A DNA stretch of 64,000 nucleotides from Bacillota bacterium (GTDB lineage Bacteria > Bacillota > Sulfobacillia > JAIMAT01). Each line of letters begins with the position of its first letter. Within the stretch, counting starts at the first letter, position 1. The notes beneath the pieces are model-generated. The model was given only the letters and a program-made list of their open reading frames with translations, made no database searches and was not told the origin of the DNA. Below are positions 49,237 through 57,954 of this stretch, one piece after another. The DNA is taken from the NCBI GenBank assembly GCA_029961055.1, contig JASBVM010000023.1:62001-126000 (forward strand), given 5' to 3'. The position numbers and the translations under genes were made by a program.

Positions 49237-50715
49237 TCAGAAGATGATGCAGATCAGCCCGCCGCTTCCCTCGTTGGTGATCCTCTCCAGCGTCTCGCGC
49301 AGCTTCCGCTGGGCGTTCTCGGGGATCCGGTCGAGCTTGGCCTGGACGCCTTCCTCCAGGAGCTCGTGGAGCGACTTGCCGAAGATCTCCGACTCCCAGA
49401 TCTTGGACGGGTCGTCGGCGAACTTCTCGTTCAGGTAGCTGACCAGCTCCTCGGACTGCTGCTCGGTCCCCAGGATGGGCGTGTACTCGGCGAAGACGTC
49501 GGCGCGGACCACGTGGTAGGCGGGCGCCTTGGCCCGGAGCCGGACGCCGAACTGGCTGCCGCGCTTGACCAGTTCGGGCTCCTCGAACTCCATGTCCTCC
49601 GAGGCGGGGGTGACGATGCCGTAGCCCACCTCCTGCGCCTCCCGCCAGCCGGCGGAGAGCTTGGAGAACTGGCGGCGGGCGTCGACCAGCTCGCGCATCA
49701 GGCGCATCAGCGCCGGCTTGTCGCTGATGCTGACGCCGGCGATCTCCTCCAGCACGCGGTAGAAGAGCGACTCGGGCGCCTCCAGGGCCACGGTGACGTT
49801 CCCCGTACCGGGCTCCATGCGGGCGATGCGCGCCTCGCTCACCTCTTCCATGGTGCTCAGCTCGGCCACCGCCTGGTCCACGTCGCGCAGCCGGAGGACC
49901 TTGGAGCGGGCCTCCTGGACCGCCTGGTCGAAGCGGAGGCGGAGCCAGTGGCTGCCCTCCAGCTCCTGCACCCAGGCGGGGAGCTGGATCTCCAGGTCGT
50001 GCACGGGGAACTCGTAGAGGAGCTCCTCCAGGATCCAGTCCAGCGCCTCGCGGTCGAGGTGGAGCGCGTCCACGGGGAGGACCGTGGCGCCGTACTCCTG
50101 CTCCATCCGGTTGGCCAGCTCCTCGGTGTCGGGATCGTCCGGGTGCGCGGAGTTGAGGATGACCAGGAAGGGCTTCCCGAGGTCCTTCAGCTCGCCGATG
50201 GTGCGGCGCTCCGCTTCCTCGTAGCCGGAGCGCGGGATGTCGGTGATGCTCCCGTCGGTGGTGACCACCAGGCCGATGGTGGAGTGCTCGGCGATGACGC
50301 GCCGCGTCCCCTCTTCGGCCGCCTGCTCGAAGGGGATCGGCTCGCCGAACCAGGGCGTGGAGACCAGGCGCGGCCCGTCCTCTTCCTCGTAGCCGATCGC
50401 CCCCTCCACGGGGTAGCCGACGCAGTCGATGAAGCGGACCCGGGCGCGCAGCAGCTCGCCGACGGCGATCTCCACCGCCTCGCCGGGGATGAACTTGGGT
50501 TCGGCGGTCATGATGGTCCGGCCGGCCCCGCTCTGCGGCATCTCGTCGGTGGTCCGCTGCCGCTCGTATTCGTCGGGGATGTTGGGCAGCACCAGCAGTT
50601 CCAGGAAGCGCTTGATCAGGGTGGACTTCCCGGTCCGCACGGGGCCGACCACGCCGACGTACAGATCTCCCCCGGTCCGTTGGGCGATATCCTGGAAGAT
50701 GTCGAACTCCTCCAC
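49237..50715 (-). CDS. spoIVA: Stage IV sporulation protein A, spore coat ATPase
   Basis: ATPase that polymerises on the forespore surface and forms the base of the coat. Residues 24-32 form the Walker A (GPVRTGKST); TTDEMPQSGAGRTIMTAEPKF and DCVGYPVEGAIGYEE follow as in Bacillus. The length of 492 residues equals that of B. subtilis SpoIVA, and the C-terminus ends in GGLICIIF, the conserved membrane-proximal tail. GTG follows GGGAGG. A candidate sigma-E promoter lies about 105 bases upstream. Its presence firmly places the organism among spore formers. Confidence 0.95.
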   Translation of the reverse strand: MEEFDIFQDIAQRTGGDLYVGVVGPVRTGKSTLIKRFLELLVLPNIPDEYERQRTTDEMPQSGAGRTIMTAEPKFIPGEAVEIAVGELLRARVRFIDCVGYPVEGAIGYEEEDGPRLVSTPWFGEPIPFEQAAEEGTRRVIAEHSTIGLVVTTDGSITDIPRSGYEEAERRTIGELKDLGKPFLVILNSAHPDDPDTEELANRMEQEYGATVLPVDALHLDREALDWILEELLYEFPVHDLEIQLPAWVQELEGSHWLRLRFDQAVQEARSKVLRLRDVDQAVAELSTMEEVSEARIARMEPGTGNVTVALEAPESLFYRVLEEIAGVSISDKPALMRLMRELVDARRQFSKLSAGWREAQEVGYGIVTPASEDMEFEEPELVKRGSQFGVRLRAKAPAYHVVRADVFAEYTPILGTEQQSEELVSYLNEKFADDPSKIWESEIFGKSLHELLEEGVQAKLDRIPENAQRKLRETLERITNEGSGGLICIIF

Positions 50716-50820
50716 GCGACCTCCCCCTCTTTCCTGGGACCAGGCACGCCGGGTGGCGATCCGCCGGAACCGGCGCCTCCGCGTCCGGGGGACGCGGCCC
50801 ACGCCCTCTCCGATGCTCCA

Positions 50821-50848
50821 CCTATATGCGCCCAAGCCGGGATCATGC
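50821..50848 (-). promoter_or_regulatory. Candidate sigma-E promoter of spoIVA
   Basis: On the minus strand, GCATGATC (50848-50841), a 12-base spacer and CATATAGG (50828-50821) partly match the mother-cell sigma-E consensus (about KHATAnnT and CATACAMT). The 204-base gap between spoIVA and der also has two 11-bp copies of CCGGGAYCATG here. Confidence 0.3.
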
Positions 50849-50919
50849 CGGGACCATGCCGGGCGGGGCGCGGGAAAAAGCGCGGGGGTGCAGGGGAACC
50901 GGGGGCGAGGCGGGCGGGG

Positions 50920-52374
50920 TCAGCGGGAGACGGCGGGCCCGCCGGGGCGCCGCCGGACGAGCCGCCTGGAGGCAGGGGCGCCGCGCTCGCTGCGGGGGCG
51001 CGCCCGCCATCGCCAGCGGACGGGCGTCCCCTCGAGATCGACCACCTCGCGCAACCGCCCTTCCAGGTAGCGCTCGTACGCTTTGTCGACGCCCTCGGGG
51101 GCGTTGGTGAAGCCGGTCAGGACCGGCGGCTCGCTGCCCGTCTGGGTCACGTAGTAGATGCGGACCGGCCTGCCCCGGTGCGCCGGCGGGTGGTGGAGCG
51201 CCACCGCGTCGCCGACGACCCGGTTGAGGAGGGAGGTCGCCAGGTGGGCGCGGTGGTGGTCGGCGGCCCGGGCGAAGAGCTGCGGGAGCCGCGCCAGGCG
51301 CTGGCCGGTCCGCGCCGAGACGGTGACCACGGGCGCGAAGGCGAGGAAGTGGAGCCTCTCCCGGACGGCCTCCACGAAGCGCTCGCTGGTACCGGTCTCC
51401 TTCTCGATCCGGTCCCACTTGTTGACCGCGATCACGCAGGCGCGCCCCCGCTCCTCGATCAGGTCGGCGATCTTCACGTCCTGATCGGTGACGCCCTGGG
51501 TGGCGTCCAGCACCAGGCAGGCCACGTCGGCCCGCTCCAGGGCGCGCAGCGTCCGCACCGTGCTGTAGAACTCCACCGCTTCGTGCACCCGGGTGCGGCG
51601 GCGCAGGCCGGCCGTGTCGACGAAGACGAAGAAGCGGTCGCCCGCCTGCCAGGGGACGTCGACGGCGTCGCGGGTGGTGCCGGCCTCGGGCGTCACCAGC
51701 AGGCGGGGGCTTCCCAGGATGCGGTTGATCAGCGAGGATTTGCCCACGTTGGGGCGGCCGACCACGGCGACGCGAACGGGCCGCTCCGGGGCTGCCTTCC
51801 CGGTCCCGGCCTCTCCGTCCGCCTCCCGCCCTCCGGCGGCCTCTTCCGCCTCTTCCAGCGGCACCGCCGGTCGTCCGGCCCGCTCCAGCTCCTCCAGCGC
51901 CCGGTCCAGCAGGTGGCCCACCCCGCGGCCGTGCTCGGCGGAGAGCGCCAGCGGCTCGCCCAGCCCCAGGCGGAAGAAGTCGAAGGCCGCCTCGTCCGGC
52001 TGGCCGGGGTCCAGCTTGTTGACGCCCAGGAGGAGCGGCTTGCCGCTCCTCCTGAGGAGGGCGGCCGCCTCCTCGTCCGCCGGGGTCACCCCTTCCCGCC
52101 CGTCGACCAGGAAGATGAGGAGATCCGCCTCCTCCACCGCCGCCAGCGCCATCCGGTGGACCGCCGCCATCATGCCCTCCGGTTCGGCCGCCGCCTCCAG
52201 GCCGCCGGTGTCCACCAGCGTGAACCGCCGGCCGCGCCACTCCGCCTCGCCGGCCACGCGGTCGCGGGTCACGCCGGGCCGGCCCTCGACGATGGCCTGC
52301 CGCCGCCGGAGGATCCGGTTGAAGAGCGTCGACTTGCCCACGTTGGGGCGGCCGACCAGAGCCACGATGGGCAT
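50920..52374 (-). CDS. der: Ribosome biogenesis GTPase Der
   Basis: Double GTPase required for 50S subunit assembly. Two G domains: GRPNVGKSTLFNR near residues 8-20 with DTGG and NKLD, and GRPNVGKSSLINR near 211-223 with DTAGL and NKWD. A KH-like domain with YYVTQTGSEPP and FTNAPEGV closes it. The length of 484 residues is longer than B. subtilis Der (436), due to an acidic linker (near residues 170-205) between the G domains and an arginine-rich tail. ATG follows GAGGTGAAG. It lies 48 bases after the capping-subunit gene. Confidence 0.95.
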   Translation of the reverse strand: MPIVALVGRPNVGKSTLFNRILRRRQAIVEGRPGVTRDRVAGEAEWRGRRFTLVDTGGLEAAAEPEGMMAAVHRMALAAVEEADLLIFLVDGREGVTPADEEAAALLRRSGKPLLLGVNKLDPGQPDEAAFDFFRLGLGEPLALSAEHGRGVGHLLDRALEELERAGRPAVPLEEAEEAAGGREADGEAGTGKAAPERPVRVAVVGRPNVGKSSLINRILGSPRLLVTPEAGTTRDAVDVPWQAGDRFFVFVDTAGLRRRTRVHEAVEFYSTVRTLRALERADVACLVLDATQGVTDQDVKIADLIEERGRACVIAVNKWDRIEKETGTSERFVEAVRERLHFLAFAPVVTVSARTGQRLARLPQLFARAADHHRAHLATSLLNRVVGDAVALHHPPAHRGRPVRIYYVTQTGSEPPVLTGFTNAPEGVDKAYERYLEGRLREVVDLEGTPVRWRWRARPRSERGAPASRRLVRRRPGGPAVSR

Positions 52375-52422
52375 CGCTTCACCTCGCCGTTCCCTGATTA
52401 TACCGGCCGCCGGGGCGTCCCC

Positions 52423-52641
52423 TCAGTGCTTGACGATGATGAGCGTGCCGTTGCCCAGGTCGTGGGCGAAGGCGTTGAGGATCCGCGTCAAAAGGAAGGC
52501 GATCTTCTGCTGCTCCTCGGCGTTCCGGGCGTAGAAGACCGGCGCCGCCCCGCCCTCCACCGCGTCGCGGCGGAGCGCCACGATGGCGAGGATCGCCTCC
52601 TGGACGCGGATCCCGCCATCCTCGCCGGCGGGGGCGGTCAT
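52423..52641 (-). CDS. Capping complex subunit for YIEGIA
   Basis: A 72-residue soluble protein. ILAIVALRRDAVEGGAAPVF in the first half and RILNAFAHDLGNGTLIIV at the end fit the small partner found directly after YIEGIA genes in spore-forming Bacillota. The ATG overlaps the YIEGIA stop (ATGA), so the two are translated together. The role is inferred from this pairing; no enzyme motif is visible. Confidence 0.72.
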   Translation of the reverse strand: MTAPAGEDGGIRVQEAILAIVALRRDAVEGGAAPVFYARNAEEQQKIAFLLTRILNAFAHDLGNGTLIIVKH

Positions 52642-53546
52642 CGCCGCTCACCTCCGGGAAGCTGTCGCCTGCGGCCACCCCGTGTCCGCTCCAGGACCGG
52701 GACGTTCCGGATGGCGCGGAGGATGCCGGGCACGTCGCGCCGCATGGGGGTCAGGTAGATGCCCAGGACGCCGCTCTCCAGGTTCTTCCTCGCCATGGGG
52801 ACGTACTCCGGCTCGGCCACCTCGAAGCGGTACCCGAAGAGGTGCGTGACGTCGTGCAGGATCGCCTGCCGCTGGCCGGGGTCGCTCAGGATCAGCTGGC
52901 CCGCGGGACCGCGGGGGACCACCTCCACCGCCACCGCCCAGCGGTCGATCTCCCCCCGCACCTGTTCCAGGCCGACGCTCAGCATGTAGATCCCCGCCAC
53001 GTGGAGGCCGCCCAGCTCGTCCCAGGTGATCCGGCTCTCCCGTACGTCGCAGTAGTCGCCCAGCCTGCGCCCCTGGCGGAGGAGGAGCGTACCGCCCAGC
53101 GCGAGCGCCCCCGCCACCACGCCCCATCCCTTCCCGGCGACCAGCGTCACCGTGGAGACCAGCGCCGAGACGCCGATCACCAGGAAGTAACGCGCCTCGA
53201 AGGTGCGCGCGATCCCCTCGATGTACGCCTCGCCGCGCGGGATCAGCTCCGTCGCGTCCACACCCTGGAGCGTCTTCCGCTCCATGTCCCGCACCTGGCG
53301 GAACTCGGTCGCCACCAGCAGCAGGAAGGTGACGGCGGTGAACTGCTTGTCGGCCAGCGCCGGGATGGCGACGGCGCCGACCAGCGCGGCGATCACGCCA
53401 AGGCCGAGGTGGACCGTGTACCCGGCCGGGTAGCTCGGGTAGGCGCGGTAGTCCACCTGCATCACCAGGAGCCGCGCGGCCACGCCGAAGATCCAGCCGA
53501 TCAGGATCGGCGGCAGATACGGACCGAGACTGCCCACGGACGTCAC
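52638..53546 (-). CDS. YIEGIA family membrane protein
   Basis: A 302-residue protein whose hexapeptide YIEGIA (near residue 109) gives the family its name. About five membrane helices lie in residues 10-160 (PPILIGWIFGVAARLLV; LGLGVIAALVGAVAIPALAD; FLVIGVSALVSTVTLVAG); the rest, from GRRLGDYCDVRESRITWDEL on, is cytoplasmic. GTG 53546 follows GGGAGG by 8 bases. Genes of this family accompany rpsA and der in spore formers; the function is not established. A terminator hairpin separates it from rpsA. Confidence 0.8.
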   Translation of the reverse strand: MTSVGSLGPYLPPILIGWIFGVAARLLVMQVDYRAYPSYPAGYTVHLGLGVIAALVGAVAIPALADKQFTAVTFLLLVATEFRQVRDMERKTLQGVDATELIPRGEAYIEGIARTFEARYFLVIGVSALVSTVTLVAGKGWGVVAGALALGGTLLLRQGRRLGDYCDVRESRITWDELGGLHVAGIYMLSVGLEQVRGEIDRWAVAVEVVPRGPAGQLILSDPGQRQAILHDVTHLFGYRFEVAEPEYVPMARKNLESGVLGIYLTPMRRDVPGILRAIRNVPVLERTRGGRRRQLPGGERR

Positions 53547-53580
53547 GGGGGTAGCCTCCCACCCCGGCCCGCGCGGGTAT

Positions 53581-53615
53581 GCGGAGGGGGACCGGCGCTG
53601 CCGGCCCCCCTCCGC
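53581..53615 (-). terminator. Hairpin terminator of rpsA
   Basis: Sixteen-base arms (53581-53596 and 53600-53615) pair with a single A-C mismatch around a 3-base loop. It is 65 bases after the rpsA stop and just before the YIEGIA gene. There is no T-run. Confidence 0.6.
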
Positions 53616-53680
53616 TCGTCCGGGTCCGCCCTGCCCTGCCGCCTGGCCGGCGGGCCGGAACCTGCGCCTGCGCGCTCCGC

Positions 53681-55099
53681 CTAGGCGGGCTCGCCCCGGC
53701 CCTGCCCGCCGTTCCTCCGCTCCTCGTTCTCCAGGTCGTGCTTGGTCCGCGTCAGCAGGTCGCCGAACATGTCGCCGATGGTGACCCCCTGGTTGCCGCT
53801 GCTGAAGTCGCCGTGCGCCTCGCCGCGGTGCCGGCCGCGCTCGCCCCGCTCCGGCCGCTCGCGCCGGCTGGGGGCCGGTCGCTCCGGGCGCTCCCACTCC
53901 TCCGGCTCCATCGCCTCGCGGATGCTCAGGCTGATCCGGCGCTCGTCGGGCTGCACCCGGAGCACCTTCACCTTCACCTGCTCGCCTTCCGCGACGACCT
54001 CGCGCGGGTCGTTGACGTGATGGTCGGCCAGCTGGGAGATGTGGACCAACCCCTCCACCCCGGGCTCCAGCTCCACGAAGGCGCCGAAGGAAGCGATGCG
54101 CACCACCGTCCCGTCGACGACGCTGCCGATGGGGTACTTCAGCTCCACGTTCGCCCACGGATCCGGCAGCAGCTCCTTCAGGCCCAGCGAGATCCGCTCG
54201 CGCTCCCGGTCGAGGCGGAGCACCTTGACGTCCACCTCGTCGCCCACGGAGAGGACGTCGGAGGCGTGCTTGACGCGGCCCCATCCCATCTCCGAGATGT
54301 GGAGCAGGCCGTCCACACCGCCCAGGTCGATGAAGGCGCCGAAGTCGGTCAGCCCCTTGACCACGCCGCGGACGACCTGGCCCTCCTCCAGCCTCGACCA
54401 GGTCTCCTCCCGCGCGCGCTGGTACTCCTCCTCCAGCACCACCTTGCGGGAGAGGATCACCCGGTTCTTGTTCCGGTCGAGCTCGATCACCTTGGCGCGG
54501 AGCGTCTGGCCGACATAGGGGGAGAGGTCGTTGACGTAGCCGCGCTCCACGTGGGAGGCGGGCATGAACGCCCGCACGCCCACGTCCAGCACCAGCCCGC
54601 CCTTCACCTGCTCGGTCACCTTGGCCTCGATCACCGTGCCGCTCTCGTACTCTTCCTGGAGCTTCTTCCAGGCCTGCCGGGCCCGGGCCCGCTTCTGCGA
54701 GAGGACCGGGTTGCTCTCGTCCACGTTGAGCACGTAGGCCAGGATCCTGTCGCCCTCGTGGAAGGTCTCCTGGAGGGAGGCGCCGCCGGGCAGCCAGATC
54801 TCATGGAGAGGAATGAAGCCGGAGGACTTGGCCTGAACATCGACCCAGAGCCCATCGTCGCTCACCCGTTCGATGACGGCCTCCCGCACCTCGCCCGGCC
54901 GGAGCGGCTTGCCCGCATACTCCAGCTCCGCCCGTTCCACCTCTTCCTGGGAGGGGGTGGACGCCTCCGCGGAGGCCTCGCCCGTCGCCTGCCTCTCCTC
55001 CTTCGCCGTCTCCGGCGCCGGGGTGTCGACGGCCGCGCTCACCTCGCGCGCTCCGTCGTCGACTTCCTGATGCTCGAACTCTTCTTCGTCCCAAGCCAT
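53681..55099 (-). CDS. rpsA: 30S ribosomal protein S1 homolog
   Basis: RNA-binding protein with four S1 domains: about residues 65-135, 152-218, 238-306 and 322-392. Domain 3 (GQVVRGVVKGLTDFGAFIDLGGVDGLLHISEMGW) and domain 4 (GTVVRIASFGAFVELEPGVEGLVHISQLA) are the best conserved. An acidic N-terminal stretch (residues 1-55) and a basic arginine-glutamate-rich C-terminal tail (from about 398) flank them. The length of 472 residues is between Bacillus YpfD and E. coli S1. It follows cmk by 66 bases, the usual order. Confidence 0.92.
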   Translation of the reverse strand: MAWDEEEFEHQEVDDGAREVSAAVDTPAPETAKEERQATGEASAEASTPSQEEVERAELEYAGKPLRPGEVREAVIERVSDDGLWVDVQAKSSGFIPLHEIWLPGGASLQETFHEGDRILAYVLNVDESNPVLSQKRARARQAWKKLQEEYESGTVIEAKVTEQVKGGLVLDVGVRAFMPASHVERGYVNDLSPYVGQTLRAKVIELDRNKNRVILSRKVVLEEEYQRAREETWSRLEEGQVVRGVVKGLTDFGAFIDLGGVDGLLHISEMGWGRVKHASDVLSVGDEVDVKVLRLDRERERISLGLKELLPDPWANVELKYPIGSVVDGTVVRIASFGAFVELEPGVEGLVHISQLADHHVNDPREVVAEGEQVKVKVLRVQPDERRISLSIREAMEPEEWERPERPAPSRRERPERGERGRHRGEAHGDFSSGNQGVTIGDMFGDLLTRTKHDLENEERRNGGQGRGEPA

Positions 55100-55165
55100 C
55101 CTCGCCAGAAACCTCCTCGGATCGCCGCCCGCAGCCGGCGCGCCGGCCGGCCTCTCGCGGGCGGA

Positions 55166-55897
55166 CTACCCTTGATCGTCCAAATCCCCGGGGGCCGCGT
55201 CGTCAGGGTTGGACCTCGCCGCGGCTGAACGAACGCGCCGTCGCGCGCCCAGTTGACGACAGCGGTCCAAAATCAGCTGAACCACGCCGCTCACCGTCAT
55301 TCCCGTCGTGTCAACCACCAGCGCGTCCGGCGCCGGGCGTAACGGCGCCACCTCCCGGCCGCTGTCCATGGCATCCCGCCTCCGGATCTCCTCCTCCACC
55401 TCCTCCACGTTCAAGCGGTAGCCTTCCCGCTCCAGTTGGCGCAGGCGTCGTCGCGCCCGCTCCTCGACCGAAGCGGTCAGGAAGACCTTGCAGTCGGCGT
55501 CGGGCACCACGTGGGTTCCCGTGTCGCGGCCGTCCAGGACCACGCCTCCCCGGGCGGCCAGCTTCCGCTGGAGCGCCACCAGCCGCTCGCGCACGGCGGG
55601 ATGGGCGGCCACGGTGGAGACGATCACCTCCACCTCCGGCGTCCGCAGCCGGTCGGTCACGTCGCGGCCGGCCAGAAGAAGGCGGGGTCGCCCGCCGCCC
55701 CGGAGGCGGACGTCGATCTGACGGGCCAGCCCGGAGACGGCGGCCGCGTCATCGGCCGAGACCCCGTTCTCCAGGGCGGCGACGGCCACGGCGCGGTACA
55801 TGGCACCGGTGTCAATGTACGTGTAGCCCAGCGCCGCGGCGACGGCTCGGGCGACGGTGCTCTTCCCCGCGCCGGCCGGACCGTCGATGGCGATCAC
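55166..55897 (-). CDS. cmk: Cytidylate kinase
   Basis: Phosphorylates CMP and dCMP. IAIDGPAGAGKSTVARAVA at the start holds the P-loop. YTYIDTGAMYRAVAVAAL, GRDVTDRLRTPEV, GGVVLDGRDTGTHVVPDAD and RRRLRQLEREG (the lid region) are as in bacterial Cmk. GRDTGT replaces the more usual GRDIGT. GTG 55897 gives the conserved beginning, 243 residues in all, but has no ribosome site; the readable 84 residues upstream cross a terminator and are unlikely to be translated. Confidence 0.9.
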   Translation of the reverse strand: MIAIDGPAGAGKSTVARAVAAALGYTYIDTGAMYRAVAVAALENGVSADDAAAVSGLARQIDVRLRGGGRPRLLLAGRDVTDRLRTPEVEVIVSTVAAHPAVRERLVALQRKLAARGGVVLDGRDTGTHVVPDADCKVFLTASVEERARRRLRQLEREGYRLNVEEVEEEIRRRDAMDSGREVAPLRPAPDALVVDTTGMTVSGVVQLILDRCRQLGARRRVRSAAARSNPDDAAPGDLDDQG

Positions 55898-55984
55898 CCG
55901 GCGCGGGCGGCGAGGAGCCGCGGACGAGGCCCCGGGCCGTCGGCCGCCGCTCCGCTCGAGACCCGCGGGCGCCGCAGGGGCAGG

Positions 55985-56016
55985 AAATGAAAAAGACCCC
56001 TCACGGCTCGAGGGGT
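55985..56016 (-). terminator. Rho-independent terminator upstream of cmk
   Basis: A 7-bp ACCCCTC/GAGGGGT stem with a 7-base loop (55996-56016) is followed on the minus strand by CTTTTTCATTT. It ends the upstream hypothetical gene or attenuates cmk, whose start is only about 90 bases away. Confidence 0.7.
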
Positions 56017-56145
56017 GCTTCGCCTCATCCTCCGCTTTTCCTCTCTCCCAGGTCGACACGCGCCAGCTCCACCTGCCATCACTGCGCCGCTCCGCCCCGC
56101 GGGCCGGTGGAGGCGCACCCCCGGCCGCGGTCCTCACGCAGTCTA

Positions 56146-56655
56146 TCACCGGGCCGGGTCCTCGACAACCGCCTTCAGAAGCCTCCGCTCGCCGGGCTCC
56201 AGGCGGATCACGGTCCCCGCCGCCGGACGCAGAAGGTCCGGCGACGTCCGCACCACCACCAGCCGGAGCGCCCTCGCGGCGCGCGGCGAGAGCCGGAGCT
56301 CGATGGACTCGCCGGCGCGAACCTCCGCCAGCAGGGTGGGTCGCTCGAAGGTGCCCAGGGACCGCCCTCCCACCCGCACGGAGAGCTCCTGCGCCTTCGG
56401 CGCATCCAGCAGGAGGAGCTCGGCCCAGGCGATCCGCCCCGCCCTTCCCCGTTCCGGAGGAAGCGGGGCCAGCGCCGGCTGGGCGGGTCCCGTCACCGCG
56501 GGCCAGACGCCCGCGTCCAGACCCTGGTTGAAGAGCGCCCAGAGGTTCCCCTCGGCGTCGTAGCGGATGCTCTGGATCGCCGCCGCCAGCGCCAGCGCCA
56601 CCAGGACCACGCGGAGGACGGCGCCCCGGCCGGGGCTGCCACGCGTCTGCCGCAT
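56146..56655 (-). CDS. Hypothetical protein with an N-terminal membrane anchor
   Basis: A 169-residue protein with a hydrophobic segment at residues 13-27 and an outer domain made mainly of beta strands (ELLLLDAPKAQELSVRVGG; TLLAEVRAGESIELRLSP; VIRLEPGERRLLKAVVE). This looks like a small immunoglobulin-like or carbohydrate-binding sandwich, but no family is recognised. It lies between fba and the cmk operon, ended by a good terminator. Confidence 0.55.
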   Translation of the reverse strand: MRQTRGSPGRGAVLRVVLVALALAAAIQSIRYDAEGNLWALFNQGLDAGVWPAVTGPAQPALAPLPPERGRAGRIAWAELLLLDAPKAQELSVRVGGRSLGTFERPTLLAEVRAGESIELRLSPRAARALRLVVVRTSPDLLRPAAGTVIRLEPGERRLLKAVVEDPAR

Positions 56656-56736
56656 CGCATCGCCCCTAGCACGGTATGCGCCGCCCCCCCGCCCGTAGCC
56701 CCCCGGCCGCGGTTCCGGCCGAGCCGGTGGCGCCGC

Positions 56737-57591
56737 TCAGGCGCGGCCCGCCGAACCGAAGAGGCGGATCTTCTCCTGGACCTTGGCCTGCATGGCCGCC
56801 CTGGCGGGGCCGAGGATCTTCCGCGGATCGATCTCGCCGGCGTGTTCCGGCAGCCAGCTCCGGAGCGTGGAGCTGAAGGACTGCCGGAGCTCGGTGTCGA
56901 TGTTGATCTTCCGGACCCCCAGGCGGACCGCCTCCCGGATCTGGTCGTCGGGGACCCCGGACGAGCCGTGGAGCACCAGCGGCACCTTCACCTGCCGGTC
57001 GATGGCGGCCAGGCGCTGGAAATCCAGATGGGGCGCCTGGCGGTAGACGCCGTGGGCCGTGCCCACCGCCACCGCCAGGGCGTCGACGCCGGTCTCTTCC
57101 ACGAAGGCGGCGGCCTGCGCGGGATCGGTGTAGAACGCCTCCTGCTCCGAGACGGAGACCAGGTCCTCGGTCCCCGAGATGGTGCCCAGCTCGCCCTCCA
57201 CCGAGACGCCGACCGCGTGGGCGATCTCCACGATCCGCCGCGTGCCGGCCACGTTCTCGGCGTAGGGGTGCTTGGAGCCGTCGTACATGAGGCTGGTGTA
57301 TCCCGCCCGCAGGCAGGAGATCTCCACCGCGAAGTCGGTGCCGTGGTCGAGGTGGAGCGCCACCGGCACCGAGGCTTCCTCCGCCGCCGTCCGGATCATG
57401 GCGGCCAGGAGGGAGAGCCCCGCGTACTGGAGCGCGCCCTGGCTGGTCTGCACGATCACCGGCGCCCTCTCGGCCTCGGCGGCCGCCAGGATCGCCTGGA
57501 GGATCTCGAGGTTGTTGCAGTTGAACGCGCCTACCGCGTAGCCGCCCGCATCCGCCGCCTGCAGAAGCTCACCGCTCGTCACCAGGGGCAC
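56737..57591 (-). CDS. fba: Fructose-bisphosphate aldolase, class II
   Basis: Zinc-dependent aldolase of glycolysis and gluconeogenesis. YAVGAFNCNNLE, ALHLDHGTDF with a zinc histidine and the catalytic aspartate, SLMYDGSKHPYAEN, VSVEGELGTISGTED, VGTAHGVY and LVLHGSSGVPDDQIREA with the last zinc histidine all occur in order. The length of 284 residues fits the Fba/GatY/tagatose-bisphosphate aldolase group, so a tagatose or related substrate is possible. GTG follows GGGAGGG by 6 bases. Confidence 0.9.
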   Translation of the reverse strand: MPLVTSGELLQAADAGGYAVGAFNCNNLEILQAILAAAEAERAPVIVQTSQGALQYAGLSLLAAMIRTAAEEASVPVALHLDHGTDFAVEISCLRAGYTSLMYDGSKHPYAENVAGTRRIVEIAHAVGVSVEGELGTISGTEDLVSVSEQEAFYTDPAQAAAFVEETGVDALAVAVGTAHGVYRQAPHLDFQRLAAIDRQVKVPLVLHGSSGVPDDQIREAVRLGVRKINIDTELRQSFSSTLRSWLPEHAGEIDPRKILGPARAAMQAKVQEKIRLFGSAGRA

Positions 57592-57645
57592 AACCGACCC
57601 TCCCTGCTCCTGTCCGCCCTCTTTCCCCGGGCGTCGGCCAAGCGC

Positions 57646-57954
57646 TCAGCCCATCCGGAACTGGACGCCGAAGCCGCCGCGGGGGTAGAGCCACTCGATG
57701 TTGCCGTAGGGGCAGCCGATCCGGCAGGCGCCGCACTCCAGGCAGCCCTCGAAGGCGACCAGGGTCATCTTCCGTTCGTCATCCCAGTCGTATACCGCCG
57801 CCGGGCAGAAGACCATGCACGGCTTCTCCTCGCAGCTGCGGCAGACCTCCTGGTCCTTGATGATCAGGTGCGAGTCGTTGTCCGCCCGGAACCGGGTCCG
57901 GTAGAGCTTGGCCTCGATGTCCGAGCGGGTCGCCACCAGCTCTTCCTTGGTCAT
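57646..57954 (-). CDS. fixX: Ferredoxin-like protein FixX
   Basis: Electron carrier of the EtfABCX complex, 102 residues. CRSCEEKPCMVFC (near residues 37-49) and CLECGACRIGC (near 70-80) follow the FixX pattern, and PYGNIEWLYPRGGFGVQFR is its typical end. ATG overlaps the FixC stop (ATGA) and follows GGAGGG. The first cluster ligands are incomplete compared with classical ferredoxins, as is normal for FixX, where usually one cluster is bound firmly. It is the last gene of the fix operon. Confidence 0.9.
   Translation of the reverse strand: MTKEELVATRSDIEAKLYRTRFRADNDSHLIIKDQEVCRSCEEKPCMVFCPAAVYDWDDERKMTLVAFEGCLECGACRIGCPYGNIEWLYPRGGFGVQFRMG

Noticed and set aside
47581-52758. A 1700-codon open frame on the plus strand across the DHA2 exporter, spoIVA and der
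   Set aside because: It runs antisense or out of frame to three well-recognised genes and is rich in Gly, Arg, Ala and Asp without domains.
53547-54284. YIEGIA protein extended by about 245 residues into rpsA
   Set aside because: The extension is the out-of-frame copy of rpsA and crosses the rpsA terminator hairpin; GTG 53546 has a good ribosome site.
55894-56029. Leader peptide or longer cmk N-terminus from ATG 56029
   Set aside because: GGAGG directly touches the ATG with no spacing, the frame runs through a terminator, and it is not the cmk frame.
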